From Proteus terrae (GTDB lineage: Bacteria; Pseudomonadota; Gammaproteobacteria; Enterobacterales; Enterobacteriaceae), in NCBI RefSeq assembly GCF_003144325.1, contig NZ_PENS01000001.1, positions 372,001 through 436,000 of the forward strand: a stretch of DNA of 64,000 nucleotides. The letters run 5' to 3'. How positions within the stretch are numbered: position 1 is the first letter of the stretch; each line of letters opens with the position of its first letter. This document shows positions 10,807 to 20,598 of the stretch, one piece after another. A model generated the notes under the pieces. That model was not told the origin of the DNA, did no database searches, and worked only from the letters and a program-made list of their open reading frames with translations. The position numbers were made by a program, and so were the translations under genes.

Positions 10807-11364
10807 ATGAATACAATGATAGAAACTTGTTATGGTGCAGTAAGTGAGCAAATCATCAAAAAAGCAGAAAAAATCCAATTGCTGATTTGTGATGTTGATG
10901 GTGTGATGTCTGACGGACTCATTTACATGGGCAATAATGGCGAAGAATTAAAAGCCTTTAATGTCCGTGATGGGTATGGCATCCGTTGTTTGCTTACATC
11001 CGGCATTGAGGTTGCTATCATTACAGGTCGTCAGTCTAAGCTGTTAGAAGATCGTGCTAAAACCCTTGGCATTACATATCTTTACCAAGGTCAGCATAAT
11101 AAGCTTTTGGCGTATCAACAACTGTTAGATACACTAAACCTTAAACCTGAACAAACAGCCTATATTGGTGACGACCTGATTGATTTACCTGTAATGGACA
11201 AAGTGGGACTTTCTGTCGCCGTGGCTGATGCACATCCATTACTAACACCTCGTGCAAATTACGTGACACGCATTGCAGGTGGTCGTGGTGCAGTACGAGA
11301 ATTGTGTGATTTAATCCTTTTAGCGCAAGGTCGGCTTGAAGAAGCTAAAGGTCTTTCGATTTAA
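10807..11364 (+). CDS. kdsC: Kdo-8-phosphate phosphatase KdsC
   Basis: HAD-superfamily phosphatase that removes phosphate from Kdo 8-phosphate in LPS core synthesis. The 185-residue protein has the HAD motif I DVDGVMSDG near residue 30 with the nucleophilic Asp, motif II TGRQS, and motif IV GDDLIDLPVM. It lacks a large cap domain, as in the tetrameric KdsC family. It sits between kdsD and lptC. Confidence 0.97.
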   Translation: MNTMIETCYGAVSEQIIKKAEKIQLLICDVDGVMSDGLIYMGNNGEELKAFNVRDGYGIRCLLTSGIEVAIITGRQSKLLEDRAKTLGITYLYQGQHNKLLAYQQLLDTLNLKPEQTAYIGDDLIDLPVMDKVGLSVAVADAHPLLTPRANYVTRIAGGRGAVRELCDLILLAQGRLEEAKGLSI

Positions 11365-11380
11365 CGTATAACGATACAGA

Positions 11381-11959
11381 ATGAATAAATTAAAATCCTG
11401 GTTTACCTTAATTCTTGCCATTATCGCCCTTGGGCTGATTGGCTGGAACTATACTAATAACACTGAATTCGGTGATGGTGAGATTGTTGATGATGGTCAG
11501 CCAACCTATCAATCCAAATCATCGATATCTTTTGTTTACGAGCCAACAGGTATACTCGGATATAAACTTGTTGCTGATGATGTCAAAAACTATGCTCAGC
11601 AAAAGTTTACATGGTTTACTAACCCTGTCTTAACTACCTATTCACCGACAGGGGATGCAACATGGACAGTACGCGCAAATAAAGCCAAGCTAACAAACAG
11701 TAAAATGCTCTATCTTTATGGCGATGTTCAAATTGATAGCTTAACGGATGATTCTAAGCTACAGAGAATAAGCACAGACAATGCTATTGCAAATTTGGAT
11801 ACACAGGATGTTTCCTCTGATGATGAAGTGACTATTATCGGCGTCGGACTGAAATCAGTCGGCTTAAAAATGCGAGGCAATCTGCGCGAGAAACGTGCAG
11901 AGCTGATTGAAAAGGTAAACACCTATTATGAGATCCCTAATGAATCAAAAAATCCGTAA
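11381..11959 (+). CDS. lptC: LPS export bitopic membrane protein LptC
   Basis: Single-span inner-membrane protein that hands LPS from LptB2FG to the periplasmic bridge LptA. The 192-residue product has one N-terminal membrane helix (about 7-25), then a beta-jellyroll domain with the family segment YKLVADDVKNY. Its 3' end overlaps the start of lptA by 20 nt, so the two are translationally linked. Confidence 0.96.
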   Translation: MNKLKSWFTLILAIIALGLIGWNYTNNTEFGDGEIVDDGQPTYQSKSSISFVYEPTGILGYKLVADDVKNYAQQKFTWFTNPVLTTYSPTGDATWTVRANKAKLTNSKMLYLYGDVQIDSLTDDSKLQRISTDNAIANLDTQDVSSDDEVTIIGVGLKSVGLKMRGNLREKRAELIEKVNTYYEIPNESKNP

Positions 11960-12473
11960 TACACTGATTATCGGTACACTTTTAGCGATAAGTGTACCTG
12001 CGATGGCGCTTAAAGATGACACACAACAACCTATTGTTGTGAACTCAGAGAAACAGTCGCTTGATCTAGAAAAAAACGTCACAACCTTTACACAAAATGT
12101 TGTGATCAAACAAGGTTCTATCGATATTCGTGCTGATAAAGTTGTTGTCACACGCCCAGGCGGTGACTCCAAAAGGATCGTAATAGAAGCGTTTGGTAAC
12201 CCTGTGACTTTTTATCAGTTACAAGATGATGGCAAACCTATCAAAGGTCGTGGCGAGAAAATGACCTATGAAATGGATAAAGAGTTAATGACCTTAACGG
12301 GTAAAGCCTATCTTGAACAATTAGACAGTAATATCACCGGTGATAAGATCACTTATCTCGTCCCAACTCAGCAAATGGAAGCTTTTAGCGGTAAAGGTAA
12401 ACAAGTAACTACTGTTTTACTGCCTTCCCAGTTGCAAGAGAAAGGCCCTGGTGTTAACAACAAAGGTAAGTAA
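11940..12473 (+). CDS. lptA: Periplasmic LPS bridge protein LptA
   Basis: Oligomeric periplasmic protein that forms the bridge carrying LPS to LptD in the outer membrane. The start at 11940 gives a 177-residue precursor with a signal peptide ending near SVPAMA, followed by the OstA fold (QPIVVNSEKQSLDLEKN, then IRADKVVVTR). An in-frame ATG 12 nt upstream is also possible. It lies 6 nt before lptB. Confidence 0.95.
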   Translation: MNQKIRNTLIIGTLLAISVPAMALKDDTQQPIVVNSEKQSLDLEKNVTTFTQNVVIKQGSIDIRADKVVVTRPGGDSKRIVIEAFGNPVTFYQLQDDGKPIKGRGEKMTYEMDKELMTLTGKAYLEQLDSNITGDKITYLVPTQQMEAFSGKGKQVTTVLLPSQLQEKGPGVNNKGK

Positions 12474-12479
12474 CACTTT

Positions 12480-13205
12480 ATGGCGCTGTTAAAAGCTGAA
12501 AATTTAGCGAAAGCATACAAAGGGCGCACCGTTGTCGGTGATGTGAGCCTGAACGTTAATTCAGGTGAGATTGTCGGCTTACTTGGACCTAATGGTGCAG
12601 GTAAAACAACCACATTTTATATGGTTGTTGGCATTGTAGCTCGTGATGCAGGTAGTATTACAATTGATGATGAAGACATTACGCTGTTACCGTTACATGA
12701 ACGAGCACGTAAAGGCATTGGTTATCTTCCTCAAGAAGCGTCTATTTTTAGACGCTTAAGCGTTTATGACAACATTATGGGGATCTTAGAAATCCGTCAT
12801 GATCTAACACCTGAAGGACGAAAAGACCGTGCAGAAGAGCTGCTAGAAGAGTTTAATGTCAGCCACTTACGTAACAGCTTAGGGCAATCATTATCAGGGG
12901 GTGAACGCCGTCGTGTTGAAATCGCACGGGCATTGGCAGCAAACCCTAAATTCATTTTATTAGATGAACCTTTTGCGGGTGTTGACCCTATTTCCGTATT
13001 AGATATTAAAAAAATTATCCAGCATCTACGTGATTATGGATTAGGTGTACTGATTACTGACCATAACGTTCGTGAAACATTAGATGTGTGTGAACGTGCT
13101 TATATCGTCAGCCAAGGTCACCTTATTGCTCATGGTTCACCAGAAGAAATTCTTGAAAATGAGCAAGTTAAACGTGTTTACTTAGGTGAAGGCTTCCGCC
13201 TGTAA
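12480..13205 (+). CDS. lptB: LPS export ATP-binding protein LptB
   Basis: ATPase of the LptB2FG transporter that extracts LPS from the inner membrane. The 241-residue product shows Walker [10 protein letters not shown] (about 37-45), signature LSGGERRR, Walker [11 protein letters not shown] and the switch His in DHNV. rpoN follows 59 bp downstream, the standard enterobacterial order. Confidence 0.97.
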   Translation: MALLKAENLAKAYKGRTVVGDVSLNVNSGEIVGLLGPNGAGKTTTFYMVVGIVARDAGSITIDDEDITLLPLHERARKGIGYLPQEASIFRRLSVYDNIMGILEIRHDLTPEGRKDRAEELLEEFNVSHLRNSLGQSLSGGERRRVEIARALAANPKFILLDEPFAGVDPISVLDIKKIIQHLRDYGLGVLITDHNVRETLDVCERAYIVSQGHLIAHGSPEEILENEQVKRVYLGEGFRL

Positions 13206-13264
13206 TCTTTGATTCACTTTTACTCTGTCATGGATGACAACAGCAAAGGACTCATCGCATTATT

Positions 13265-14746
13265 ATGAAACAAAGTCTGCAACTTCGTCTTAGTCAGCAA
13301 CTGGCAATGACGCCACAGCTACAACAGGCTATTCGTTTGTTGCAACTTTCGACGCTTGAATTACAACAAGAAATTCAGCAAGCGCTTGAGTCTAATCCAC
13401 TTCTAGAACAAGACGATGATCAGCAAGATCCCGTTTCAGATGATACCTCTCATACAGAAAATCAGTCAGACTCCACAACAGAAACAACAACTGAAAACGA
13501 AGTTGAAGAGTTCGATACGCTGGATGCTTTAGAGCAAAAAGAGATGCCTGACGATCTCCCTTTAGATACTCAATGGGAAGAGATCTACACCGCAGGCACA
13601 CCTTCTGGCACCAGTAATGACTATACTGATGATGAACTTCCACTGTATCAAGGCGAAACAACTGCTTCATTGCAAGATTACCTAACATGGCAGGCTGATC
13701 TCACTCCGTTTTCAGAAACAGACAGAGCAATTGCGATAAGTATTATCGATGCTATTGATGAAACAGGATATTTAACTGTCACAACAGATGACATCCTTGC
13801 TGGAATGGGCGATGATGAGTTAGAGCTTGATGAAGTCGAAGTTGTATTAAAACGTATCCAACGCTTTGATCCTATTGGTGTTGCTGCGCGTGATTTAAAA
13901 GAGTGTCTTTTGATTCAGCTATCCGCTTTTTCAACAGAAACACCTTATCTTAAAGAAACGCAGTTAGTGATTAGCCAATATTTAGAGTTGCTAGGTAACC
14001 GTGACTTTCGCCAATTGATGCGTCAAACGAAGTTACGAGAAGAGACACTTAAATCTGTTATTGAGATGATCCAGTCTCTTGATCCTAAGCCCGGATTAAG
14101 TATTGATACAGGCGAGTCAGAGTATGTTATTCCAGATATACTGGTAAAAAAATCAGGTGAACGCTGGCAAGTTGAGTTAAATACAGATAGCATTCCTCGC
14201 CTACGAATAAATGAGACCTATGCGGCATTGGGTCAATCAACTCAAAATGAGAGCGATGGAAAATTTATTCGTGACAATTTACAAGAAGCCAAATGGCTGA
14301 TAAAAAGTTTAGAAAGCCGTAATGAGACATTATTAAAAGTCGCTCATTGCATTGTTGACACACAGCAGGCATTTTTCGAATTGGGTGAAGAGCATATGAA
14401 ACCCCTTGTGTTAGCAGATATTGCTGAACAGGTTGAAATGCACGAATCCACCATTTCTCGAGTGACAACGCAAAAATTTTTGCATTGCCCAAGAGGAATT
14501 TTCGAATTGAAGTATTTTTTCTCTAGCCATGTGAATACTGATAGCGGAGGCGAAGCCTCTTCAACGGCAATCAGGGCTTTAGTGAAGAAACTCATCGCAG
14601 CAGAAAATCCAGCGAAACCACTTAGTGATAGTAAACTGGCTGATATGCTCGGAGAACTTGGAATACAAGTTGCTCGACGCACTGTTGCGAAGTATAGAGA
14701 GTCATTATCCATCCCGCCTTCAAATCAACGCAAAGAGTTGGTTTGA
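13265..14746 (+). CDS. rpoN: RNA polymerase sigma-54 factor RpoN
   Basis: Alternative sigma factor for nitrogen-related and other enhancer-dependent promoters. The 493-residue product has the Gln-rich N-terminal activator region (1-55), a very acidic variable region II (about 55-110), the core-binding domain, and the C-terminal DNA-binding RpoN box [10 protein letters not shown] near residue 475. The acidic linker is rich in Asp, Glu and Thr. The hpf gene follows 23 bp later. Confidence 0.98.
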   Translation: MKQSLQLRLSQQLAMTPQLQQAIRLLQLSTLELQQEIQQALESNPLLEQDDDQQDPVSDDTSHTENQSDSTTETTTENEVEEFDTLDALEQKEMPDDLPLDTQWEEIYTAGTPSGTSNDYTDDELPLYQGETTASLQDYLTWQADLTPFSETDRAIAISIIDAIDETGYLTVTTDDILAGMGDDELELDEVEVVLKRIQRFDPIGVAARDLKECLLIQLSAFSTETPYLKETQLVISQYLELLGNRDFRQLMRQTKLREETLKSVIEMIQSLDPKPGLSIDTGESEYVIPDILVKKSGERWQVELNTDSIPRLRINETYAALGQSTQNESDGKFIRDNLQEAKWLIKSLESRNETLLKVAHCIVDTQQAFFELGEEHMKPLVLADIAEQVEMHESTISRVTTQKFLHCPRGIFELKYFFSSHVNTDSGGEASSTAIRALVKKLIAAENPAKPLSDSKLADMLGELGIQVARRTVAKYRESLSIPPSNQRKELV

Positions 14747-14769
14747 GCATAATTGAGAAGGAAGACACT

Positions 14770-15057
14770 ATGGAACTTCAAATCACTGGTCATAATATTG
14801 AATTAACCGATGCTCTGCGTGACACAGTCAAAGCAAAAAGCGCGAAATTACCTCAGTTCTTTGACAAAATTAATAACGTTCAGGTGATCCTGAAAGTCGA
14901 GAAAGTTAATAAAATCGCGGAAGCGACCATTCAAGTTAATGGCGGTGAGTTGCATGCTTCTGCAGAAGCAGAAGATATGTACGCAGCAATTGATGGATTA
15001 ATGGATAAGCTGGCTCGTCAATTAACCAAACACAAAGATAAACTGAGACAACATTAA
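14770..15057 (+). CDS. hpf: Ribosome hibernation promoting factor HPF
   Basis: Short-form HPF (95 residues) that binds the 30S subunit and, with RMF, drives formation of inactive 100S ribosomes in stationary phase. The start at 14770, preceded by GAGAAGGAAG, gives MELQITGHNIELTDALRD and the E. coli length; an upstream ATG overlapping rpoN is rejected. It sits between rpoN and ptsN as in other enterobacteria. Confidence 0.96.
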   Translation: MELQITGHNIELTDALRDTVKAKSAKLPQFFDKINNVQVILKVEKVNKIAEATIQVNGGELHASAEAEDMYAAIDGLMDKLARQLTKHKDKLRQH

Positions 15058-15149
15058 TTCATTTCCCATTGTAAAATGGGGATACAATCGGCGAAGTTAC
15101 TGCGTTGTTTATGACTCGGTTTAATCCAACGCCTAATCAATATCAGTAA

Positions 15150-15183
15150 CAAAAAACCAGATGTCACTTTGTGGCATCTGGTT
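15150..15183. other. Stable hairpin between hpf and ptsN
   Basis: Arms AACCAGATGTCAC (15155-15167) and GTGGCATCTGGTT (15171-15183) with a 3-base loop; one G:T pair. There is no T run on the plus strand, but an A run precedes it, so on the minus strand it has terminator shape. No minus-strand gene needs it. It may be an mRNA processing or stability element limiting hpf-to-ptsN transcription. Confidence 0.6.
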
Positions 15184-15206
15184 TGCTGGTCTAAGTGAAT
15201 AAGACA

Positions 15207-15674
15207 ATGAACAACGATACAAAGATGAATATTAGCGACGTACTTTCTCTGGCATGTACGCATAATGATGTACATTGCACGAGTAAAAAGCGCGCGTTAG
15301 AAATTATCAGTGAAAATGCAGCAAAAGCACTTAATTTACCCGAAACACTGATATTTGAAGCTTTATTGACGCGTGAAAAAGTCGGTACAACAGGGATTGG
15401 GGGTGGTTTAGCTATCCCTCATGGACGTATTGAAAGTGATGAAACAGAAAAAGTAGTTGGTGTGTTTCTTCACCTAAGCGAACCTATTGCCTTCGACGCT
15501 ATTGATAATCAACCTGTCGACTTGTTGTTCGCATTACTCGTTCCTGCGACACAATGTAAGGAACATTTACACACACTGTCTTTGATTGCAAAACAGTTGG
15601 CAGACAAAAACTTATGTCGCCGACTACGCTCCGCACAAAGTGATGAAGAGCTTTATCAGATTATCACAGAATAA
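15207..15674 (+). CDS. ptsN: Nitrogen PTS enzyme IIA PtsN
   Basis: EIIA-Ntr, the terminal phosphoacceptor of the nitrogen phosphotransferase chain (PtsP, NPr, PtsN). In relatives it controls potassium transport, phosphate sensing and RapZ-related signalling rather than sugar uptake. I choose the ATG at 15207 (155 residues). The active-site His is in AIPHGRIE, and the segment IAFDAIDNQPVDLLFALLVPA is highly conserved. A GTG at 15195 in frame is a weaker alternative. Confidence 0.94.
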   Translation: MNNDTKMNISDVLSLACTHNDVHCTSKKRALEIISENAAKALNLPETLIFEALLTREKVGTTGIGGGLAIPHGRIESDETEKVVGVFLHLSEPIAFDAIDNQPVDLLFALLVPATQCKEHLHTLSLIAKQLADKNLCRRLRSAQSDEELYQIITE

Positions 15675-15753
15675 CCCCTACGGGTTTAGTAGGACGCGAA
15701 TAGCATACAGTGGAATGATATTCATCACTGGGAAATTATAGGGGAGCTACCTC

Positions 15754-16608
15754 ATGGTGCTGATGATAGTCAGCGGACGCTCTGGTTCAGGTAAGTCAGT
15801 CGCTTTGCGTGCGCTTGAAGACATGGGATTTTATTGTGTTGATAACTTACCTGTTGATCTTTTACCTGAGCTCGCAAAAACACTGGCTGAACGTGATGCT
15901 TCTGCTGCCGCAGTCAGTATTGATGTCCGAAATATGCCAGAGTCGCCGGAGATCTTCGAAAAAGCGCTGGAAAGTTTACCCGCTGAATATTCTCCACAAC
16001 TCTTATTTTTAGATGCAGATAGAAATACCTTAATTCGTCGTTATAGTGATACTCGACGTCTTCACCCTCTTTCGACCAAGAACCTTTCATTAGAAATGGC
16101 AATTGATACCGAAAGTGATCTACTTGAGCCATTGCGATCACGCGCTGATCTCATCATTGATACTTCTGAGATGTCAGTTCATGAGCTCGCAGAAATGTTG
16201 CGTACTCGCTTATTAGGTAAGCGTGAACGTGAGCTGACGATGGTCTTTGAATCGTTTGGCTTTAAGCATGGTATTCCTATTGATGCAGACTATGTTTTTG
16301 ATGTGCGCTTCTTACCAAATCCACATTGGGATCCTAAACTGCGCCCAATGACAGGTCTTGATCGCCCTGTCGCAGCATTTTTAGATAGACACACCGAAGT
16401 TCATAACTTTATTTATCAAACTAGAAGCTACCTTGAACTTTGGTTGCCGATGTTAGAAACCAATAACCGTAGTTATTTGACGGTTGCGATTGGTTGTACG
16501 GGTGGTAAACACCGTTCTGTTTATGTTGCGGAGCAACTCGCAGATTATTTCCGCTCTAGAGGGAAAAACGTACAATCACGCCACAGAACACTAGAAAAAC
16601 GCAAATGA
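15754..16608 (+). CDS. rapZ: RNase adapter protein RapZ
   Basis: RNA-binding adapter that guides RNase E to the small RNA GlmZ and so controls glucosamine-6-phosphate synthase. The 284-residue product equals E. coli RapZ in length. It has an N-terminal P-loop GRSGSGKS (about 8-15) and a C-terminal RNA-binding domain with [21 protein letters not shown] ribosome site precedes the ATG. Its stop overlaps the npr start by 4 nt. Confidence 0.97.
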   Translation: MVLMIVSGRSGSGKSVALRALEDMGFYCVDNLPVDLLPELAKTLAERDASAAAVSIDVRNMPESPEIFEKALESLPAEYSPQLLFLDADRNTLIRRYSDTRRLHPLSTKNLSLEMAIDTESDLLEPLRSRADLIIDTSEMSVHELAEMLRTRLLGKRERELTMVFESFGFKHGIPIDADYVFDVRFLPNPHWDPKLRPMTGLDRPVAAFLDRHTEVHNFIYQTRSYLELWLPMLETNNRSYLTVAIGCTGGKHRSVYVAEQLADYFRSRGKNVQSRHRTLEKRK

Positions 16609-16877
16609 CCCAATATCGACAAGTTGCGATTAAAAATCGACTCGGTATGCATGCAAGACCTGCGATGAAATTGTTTGATTTAGTAAAAACATTTCAATCA
16701 ACCGTCATTTTACGCAACAACGAAGGGGTTGAAGCACAAGCGGATAGTGTGATTGCTATGCTGATGTTAGATTCAGAGCAAGGCAGTCAAATTGATATAG
16801 AAGTTACTGGTAGTGATGAAAATGAAGCTATTGATGCTATTATCGCATTATTTGAATCGGGGTTTGATGAAGAATAA
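16605..16877 (+). CDS. npr: Phosphocarrier protein NPr
   Basis: HPr-like phosphocarrier of the nitrogen PTS that passes phosphate from PtsP to PtsN. The 90-residue product has the phosphorylated His16 in RLGMHARPA and the regulatory-region sequence [14 protein letters not shown] overlap with rapZ indicates coupled translation. Also called ptsO. A terminator follows 45 bp after the stop. Confidence 0.96.
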   Translation: MTQYRQVAIKNRLGMHARPAMKLFDLVKTFQSTVILRNNEGVEAQADSVIAMLMLDSEQGSQIDIEVTGSDENEAIDAIIALFESGFDEE

Positions 16878-16922
16878 TCGTAATAGAAAACAATAGATTA
16901 GCATTTCTTAACTAAATAACCC

Positions 16923-16956
16923 GAAAGAGACTGTGATCACTGTCTCTTTCTTTTTT
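16923..16956 (+). terminator. Rho-independent terminator after npr
   Basis: Stem GAAAGAGAC / GTCTCTTTC (16923-16931 and 16942-16950) followed by six T. Ends the rpoN-to-npr transcription unit. Confidence 0.88.
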
Positions 16957-16990
16957 ATACAGAACCGCCTATTATCTCTTATATGAGTTT

Positions 16991-17026
16991 AACAACACCC
17001 CCACTTCACCCGTGGGGGTGTTGTTT
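16991..17026 (+). terminator. Second, perfect hairpin just upstream of rnk
   Basis: A perfect 14-bp stem with arms at 16991-17004 (AACAACACCCCCAC) and 17012-17025, 7-base loop, and only a short T stretch at its end. It lies 27 bp before the rnk start, so besides acting as a second npr terminator it would be in, or just before, the rnk leader. Confidence 0.7.
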
Positions 17027-17052
17027 TGCATTGGAATAAATTGGAGTGTGGT

Positions 17053-17463
17053 ATGACAAAGCCAACAATTATCATCAACGAACTTGATGCTGAACGTTTA
17101 GATTCATTACTTGAACAACCGGCATTTGCAGATAGCCCGATTGCTGAAGCATTGAATGAAGAATTAGATCGTGCTGACATTGTTACACCAGCTGATATCC
17201 CTGCTAATATTGTCACAATGAACAGCAAAGTCCGTTTTATGGACTTAAAAAATAATGAAGAGCGTACTCGTACGTTAGTGTATCCGGCTTCATTAAAAGA
17301 CAGCACTACTGAACTTTCCGTTATGGCACCAATGGGTGCTGCGCTACTAGGTTTAGCGGTTGATGATGAGATCAGTTGGAAGCTGCCAAATGGCCTTGAA
17401 ACCAAGGTTAAAGTATTAGAAATTCTATACCAACCGGAAGCTGCGGGTGAATTACACCGTTAA
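17053..17463 (+). CDS. rnk: Regulator of nucleoside diphosphate kinase Rnk
   Basis: GreA-like C-terminal-domain protein that binds RNA polymerase; in E. coli it affects NDK levels and competes with Gre factors and DksA. The start at 17053 (136 residues, same as E. coli) begins [20 protein letters not shown]. An upstream in-frame TTG at 17026 falls in the hairpin and is rejected. The conserved [18 protein letters not shown] segment is present. A ribosome site GGAGTG precedes the ATG. Confidence 0.95.
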   Translation: MTKPTIIINELDAERLDSLLEQPAFADSPIAEALNEELDRADIVTPADIPANIVTMNSKVRFMDLKNNEERTRTLVYPASLKDSTTELSVMAPMGAALLGLAVDDEISWKLPNGLETKVKVLEILYQPEAAGELHR

Positions 17464-17529
17464 ACAGAGCTGAAGGTTCGCGTCTTATTTTTATCTTCTC
17501 AAATTGAAAAGCACACTGATAAACGCGAT

Positions 17530-17554
17530 ATCTCAGCCCATTGCGGGCTGAGAT
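17530..17554. terminator. Bidirectional terminator between rnk and pmbA
   Basis: Stem ATCTCAGCCC / GGGCTGAGAT (17530-17539 and 17545-17554) with a 5-base loop between two convergent genes. T and A tracts beside it are weak. Confidence 0.7.
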
Positions 17555-17580
17555 TAAAGGTCGCGATAAGTATCTAAAAT

Positions 17581-18909
17581 TTACTCACCTGCAATACTCA
17601 TTTCTGGTAATAACAACGATCCACACTGAACATTACTGCGTATCTCGATATCATCACCCATAGTGGCAATATTTGCCCACATATCTTTTAAGTTACCGGC
17701 AATAGTCACTTCGCTTACAGGGTATTGGATTTCACCATTTTCAACCCAAAAACCGCTCGCGCCACGAGAATAATCACCCGTTACTGTGCTGACGCCTTGT
17801 CCCATCAATTCAGTGACAACAAGACCTGTTCCCATCTCTTTTAACAATGCATCAAACGATAAACCTTGCCCAGGGATATACCAGTTATGGATCCCACCAG
17901 CATGACCATTACTTTTTAAACCCAGTTTTCTTGCTGAATAAGTGGTTAATAGCCACTCTTGTAATACACCATCTTTAATGATTTCGGCATCTGTTGTGCG
18001 CACACCTTCGCTATCAAACGGTGTTGATGCCAAGCCTCTCATTAAGTGAGGACGCTCTTGAATATTTAACCATTGAGGGAAAATTTGCTTACCTAAACTA
18101 TCGAGTAAACAAGAAGACTCTCGATAAATCATGCTACCACTGATTGCCGCAACTAAATGACCAAAAATACCTGTCGCAACATCGGCTGCAAAAATAACGG
18201 GGGCTTTCATGGTTGGCAGCTTACGAGGTGCAAGGCGAGATAAAGTACGGCGAGCACACTCTTGACCTACCCATTCAGGTGATTCTAGATCATCAAAACG
18301 ACGACTAATGGTGTAGGCATAATCGCGCTCCATATCTTCACCATCACGAGCAATAACACAACTCGACATAGAATAGCGTGAAGATGAATAGCTTTTTAAT
18401 AAGCCAAGGCTATTACCAAATACACGGGTTCCACTGTGGCTATTAAAGCTGCCTCCTTCTGTATTAATAATTCGGCTATCACTATCTAAAGCGGCTTTTT
18501 CTGCTCTTGATGCTAATTCAATCGCTTTATCTGCCGTTACCTCAGTAGGATGGTAAAGATCAAGGAAAGGCGCATCAAAGGCTAATAGTTCTTGATCAGC
18601 AGGTCCTGCATACGGATCAATGGAAGTGTAGCGCGCAATATCCACAGCGGCCTGTACAGCACGCTTAATTGCATCAGGGCTTAAATCTGTTGAAGATGCA
18701 CTACCTTTACGTTGTTGTTGGTAAACCGTAATGCCTAAAGCACCATCACTGTTAAATTCAACATTTTCAACTTCACCATAACGCGTACTCACACTTATGC
18801 CCGTCGATTTATTAATAGCGACTTCGGCACTATCACACTGTTTCGCAGCCAGCTCTAATGCGAGTGAGACGGCGTCTTCAAGCTGTTTTACCTGATCTGA
18901 ATTATTCAT
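17581..18909 (-). CDS. pmbA: Metalloprotease subunit PmbA (TldE)
   Basis: Partner of TldD in a heterodimeric cytoplasmic protease that trims unfolded leader peptides, for example in microcin maturation and CcdA turnover. The 442-residue product has the PmbA/TldD fold but lacks the HExxH of TldD, as expected for the inactive partner. Conserved C-terminal stretch: [18 protein letters not shown]. The tldD gene lies 1.7 kb further along on the same strand, separated by the oppositely oriented darP and the minus-strand RNase pair. Confidence 0.95.
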   Translation of the reverse strand: MNNSDQVKQLEDAVSLALELAAKQCDSAEVAINKSTGISVSTRYGEVENVEFNSDGALGITVYQQQRKGSASSTDLSPDAIKRAVQAAVDIARYTSIDPYAGPADQELLAFDAPFLDLYHPTEVTADKAIELASRAEKAALDSDSRIINTEGGSFNSHSGTRVFGNSLGLLKSYSSSRYSMSSCVIARDGEDMERDYAYTISRRFDDLESPEWVGQECARRTLSRLAPRKLPTMKAPVIFAADVATGIFGHLVAAISGSMIYRESSCLLDSLGKQIFPQWLNIQERPHLMRGLASTPFDSEGVRTTDAEIIKDGVLQEWLLTTYSARKLGLKSNGHAGGIHNWYIPGQGLSFDALLKEMGTGLVVTELMGQGVSTVTGDYSRGASGFWVENGEIQYPVSEVTIAGNLKDMWANIATMGDDIEIRSNVQCGSLLLPEMSIAGE

Positions 18910-19096
18910 TGAGAACCATTTTTCCTAAGGAGAACACCACTTTTTACTTATTTTTAGCAAAGTAAATCAATTGACAGGTGGTCAACAAGCGATTTTCCCA
19001 GTTACAATAGAAGATATATGAATGTTATCACCCGTCGGGCTTTTGGTCATTCACCAAATCACACTCCCGGCTTACTCTGCAACAGGAATTTTTATT

Positions 19097-19657
19097 ATGG
19101 CAAAGCAGCCTGAAGAGTGGCATTACCTCAATCCTGAATTTGACGATACGTCGTCAGAAGAGGAAGAAGAGGACGAAATCATCTGGGTCAGCAAAAGTGA
19201 AATTAAACGTGATGCTGAAGCACTCAAAAAACTGGGTACTGAATTAGTTGAATTAAGTGCGCAAGAGTTAGAACGTGTGCCATTAGATGAAAAATTATTA
19301 GCCTCTATTCAATTAGCACAAAAAGTACAGCGTGAAGCACGCCGCCGCCAAATTCAATATATTGGAAAACTACTGCGCAATGTGGACGAAGATCCGATCC
19401 GCCAAGCGCTTGATAAACTGAAAAACCGCCATAACCAACAGATCTTAGTGTTACATAAACTAGAAGATCTGCGAATTCGCCTTGTTGAAGGTGGTAATGA
19501 AGTGATTGAAGAAGTCGTGGCGCTTTATCCAATGGCCGATCGCCAACAATTACGCACACTTATCCGTAATGCAAAAAAAGAAAAAGAAGCGAATAAACCA
19601 CCAAAATCATTCCGCTTACTATTCCAATATCTAAAAGATTTATCAGAATCAGCATAA
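19097..19657 (+). CDS. darP: Ribosome-associated protein DarP (YjgA)
   Basis: Assembly factor that associates with late 50S ribosomal precursors. The start at 19097 gives 186 residues ([15 protein letters not shown]), preceded by AGGAATTTTT. The upstream in-frame start at 19022 is not conserved. Highly acidic near the N-terminus ([19 protein letters not shown]) and Arg/Lys-rich later, as in the family. Divergent from pmbA, as in E. coli. Confidence 0.95.
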   Translation: MAKQPEEWHYLNPEFDDTSSEEEEEDEIIWVSKSEIKRDAEALKKLGTELVELSAQELERVPLDEKLLASIQLAQKVQREARRRQIQYIGKLLRNVDEDPIRQALDKLKNRHNQQILVLHKLEDLRIRLVEGGNEVIEEVVALYPMADRQQLRTLIRNAKKEKEANKPPKSFRLLFQYLKDLSESA

Positions 19658-19668
19658 AACCTGATCAT

Positions 19669-19711
19669 CCTGAAAACGCAGTGTAAATTCAGTATCACTG
19701 CGATTTTCAGG
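19669..19711. other. Long imperfect hairpin after darP
   Basis: Arms CCTGAAAACGCAGTG (19669-19683) and CACTGCGATTTTCAGG (19696-19711) with one bulge. No T run follows, so it may stabilise the 3' end or act as a weak terminator between convergent genes. Confidence 0.55.
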
Positions 19712-19730
19712 ACGAGCCTTCTACGCTTAA

Positions 19731-20012
19731 TTACTTTTGCGCTTTATGCTCACAATGAAAGCACAATACGTCTTTACCAAGCTCATTTTGTGCTTCTTGC
19801 ATCACTTCCACTAAAGGCTGAAAATCACGGGAATGATGAGGTAGATGCTTAAACACAATACTGACAGGCAATTCTATTCCTCCCACTAACGCATCCCATA
19901 ATGCATCTAGGTTATCGCCAAAATTATCATCTAACTGAAATTGCAGTGCAAAATCCTGATAAAAAGCATCTCTATCTACTAGCATCTTAAAATCGAAGAT
20001 AACCTGTTTCAT
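19731..20012 (-). CDS. Barstar-like ribonuclease inhibitor
   Basis: A 93-residue acidic protein of the barstar family, a cytoplasmic inhibitor that plugs the active site of barnase-type RNases. Visible family features: the N-terminal KQVIFDFKMLVDRDAFYQDF strand-helix and NLDALWDALVGGIELPVSIVF, where barstar carries the Asp and Trp that contact the RNase. The start codon abuts and overlaps the stop of the RNase gene at 20012. E. coli has only a lone homologue (yhcO); here both partners are present. Confidence 0.88.
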   Translation of the reverse strand: MKQVIFDFKMLVDRDAFYQDFALQFQLDDNFGDNLDALWDALVGGIELPVSIVFKHLPHHSRDFQPLVEVMQEAQNELGKDVLCFHCEHKAQK

Positions 20013-20512
20013 TAAGGAGCAACCTTTGTCATTGTGCGGTAATGGTCGGTGGTGACATAAATCAACCCATCATTCGAATAGAGCAATCTGTCGCTACCAC
20101 GATGACCACAGTGATAATTCACATCGGCTTCATACCACTGGCGTCCTGCTTCTTCTGGTAGCTGTTTTTCACGGTTCATAAAACGATCACCACCAATTGC
20201 TCTTCCCGGCAGAACTTCACATAAGTTACCTTCTTTCGCGTTCCAGCCTTGCTCTCTTGCCTGTCTTTTAGTGAGATAAAAACTCGGTAGCTGTTGATGA
20301 CGTTGTAAATAGTTAGCCACTACATTGGCTTGTGTTTTTTCATCAATAGAAAGAGGGATTTGTGCTGGTTTATTGCTGCTGTTGCTTGATGATGTTGGAA
20401 CAGAAACTGGCGATGAAGAGGATGATACTTTCGCTTCAGGAAGTAAACCTTTATAGAGAACACCAAATAAAACAGCAATAACAATAATAACTGGTAATAA
20501 ACGTTTACCCAT
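20012..20512 (-). CDS. Barnase-like secreted or membrane-anchored guanyl ribonuclease
   Basis: A 166-residue protein with an N-terminal hydrophobic segment (about 4-24), a Ser/Pro-rich linker (about 30-50), and a barnase-like RNase domain (about 58-164). All catalytic positions of barnase are seen: Glu128 in YEAD, Arg138 and Arg142 in HRGSDRLLY, and His157 in TTDHY. Cys98 and Cys135, absent from barnase, could form a disulfide, fitting a periplasmic or secreted enzyme. The KR-containing N-terminus without an obvious cleavage site may leave it membrane-anchored. Its inhibitor gene follows directly. Confidence 0.9.
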   Translation of the reverse strand: MGKRLLPVIIVIAVLFGVLYKGLLPEAKVSSSSSPVSVPTSSSNSSNKPAQIPLSIDEKTQANVVANYLQRHQQLPSFYLTKRQAREQGWNAKEGNLCEVLPGRAIGGDRFMNREKQLPEEAGRQWYEADVNYHCGHRGSDRLLYSNDGLIYVTTDHYRTMTKVAP

Positions 20513-20598
20513 AAATTAGCACCTTCACTGTCTCTGGGATAAAAAACTCCATCAAAAGATGGAGTTTAATTAATACGTATAAATAACTATAACAAAGA

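Noticed and set aside
14743-14769. Longer hpf start overlapping rpoN
   Set aside because: The downstream ATG at 14770 has a good ribosome site and yields the conserved 95-residue protein.
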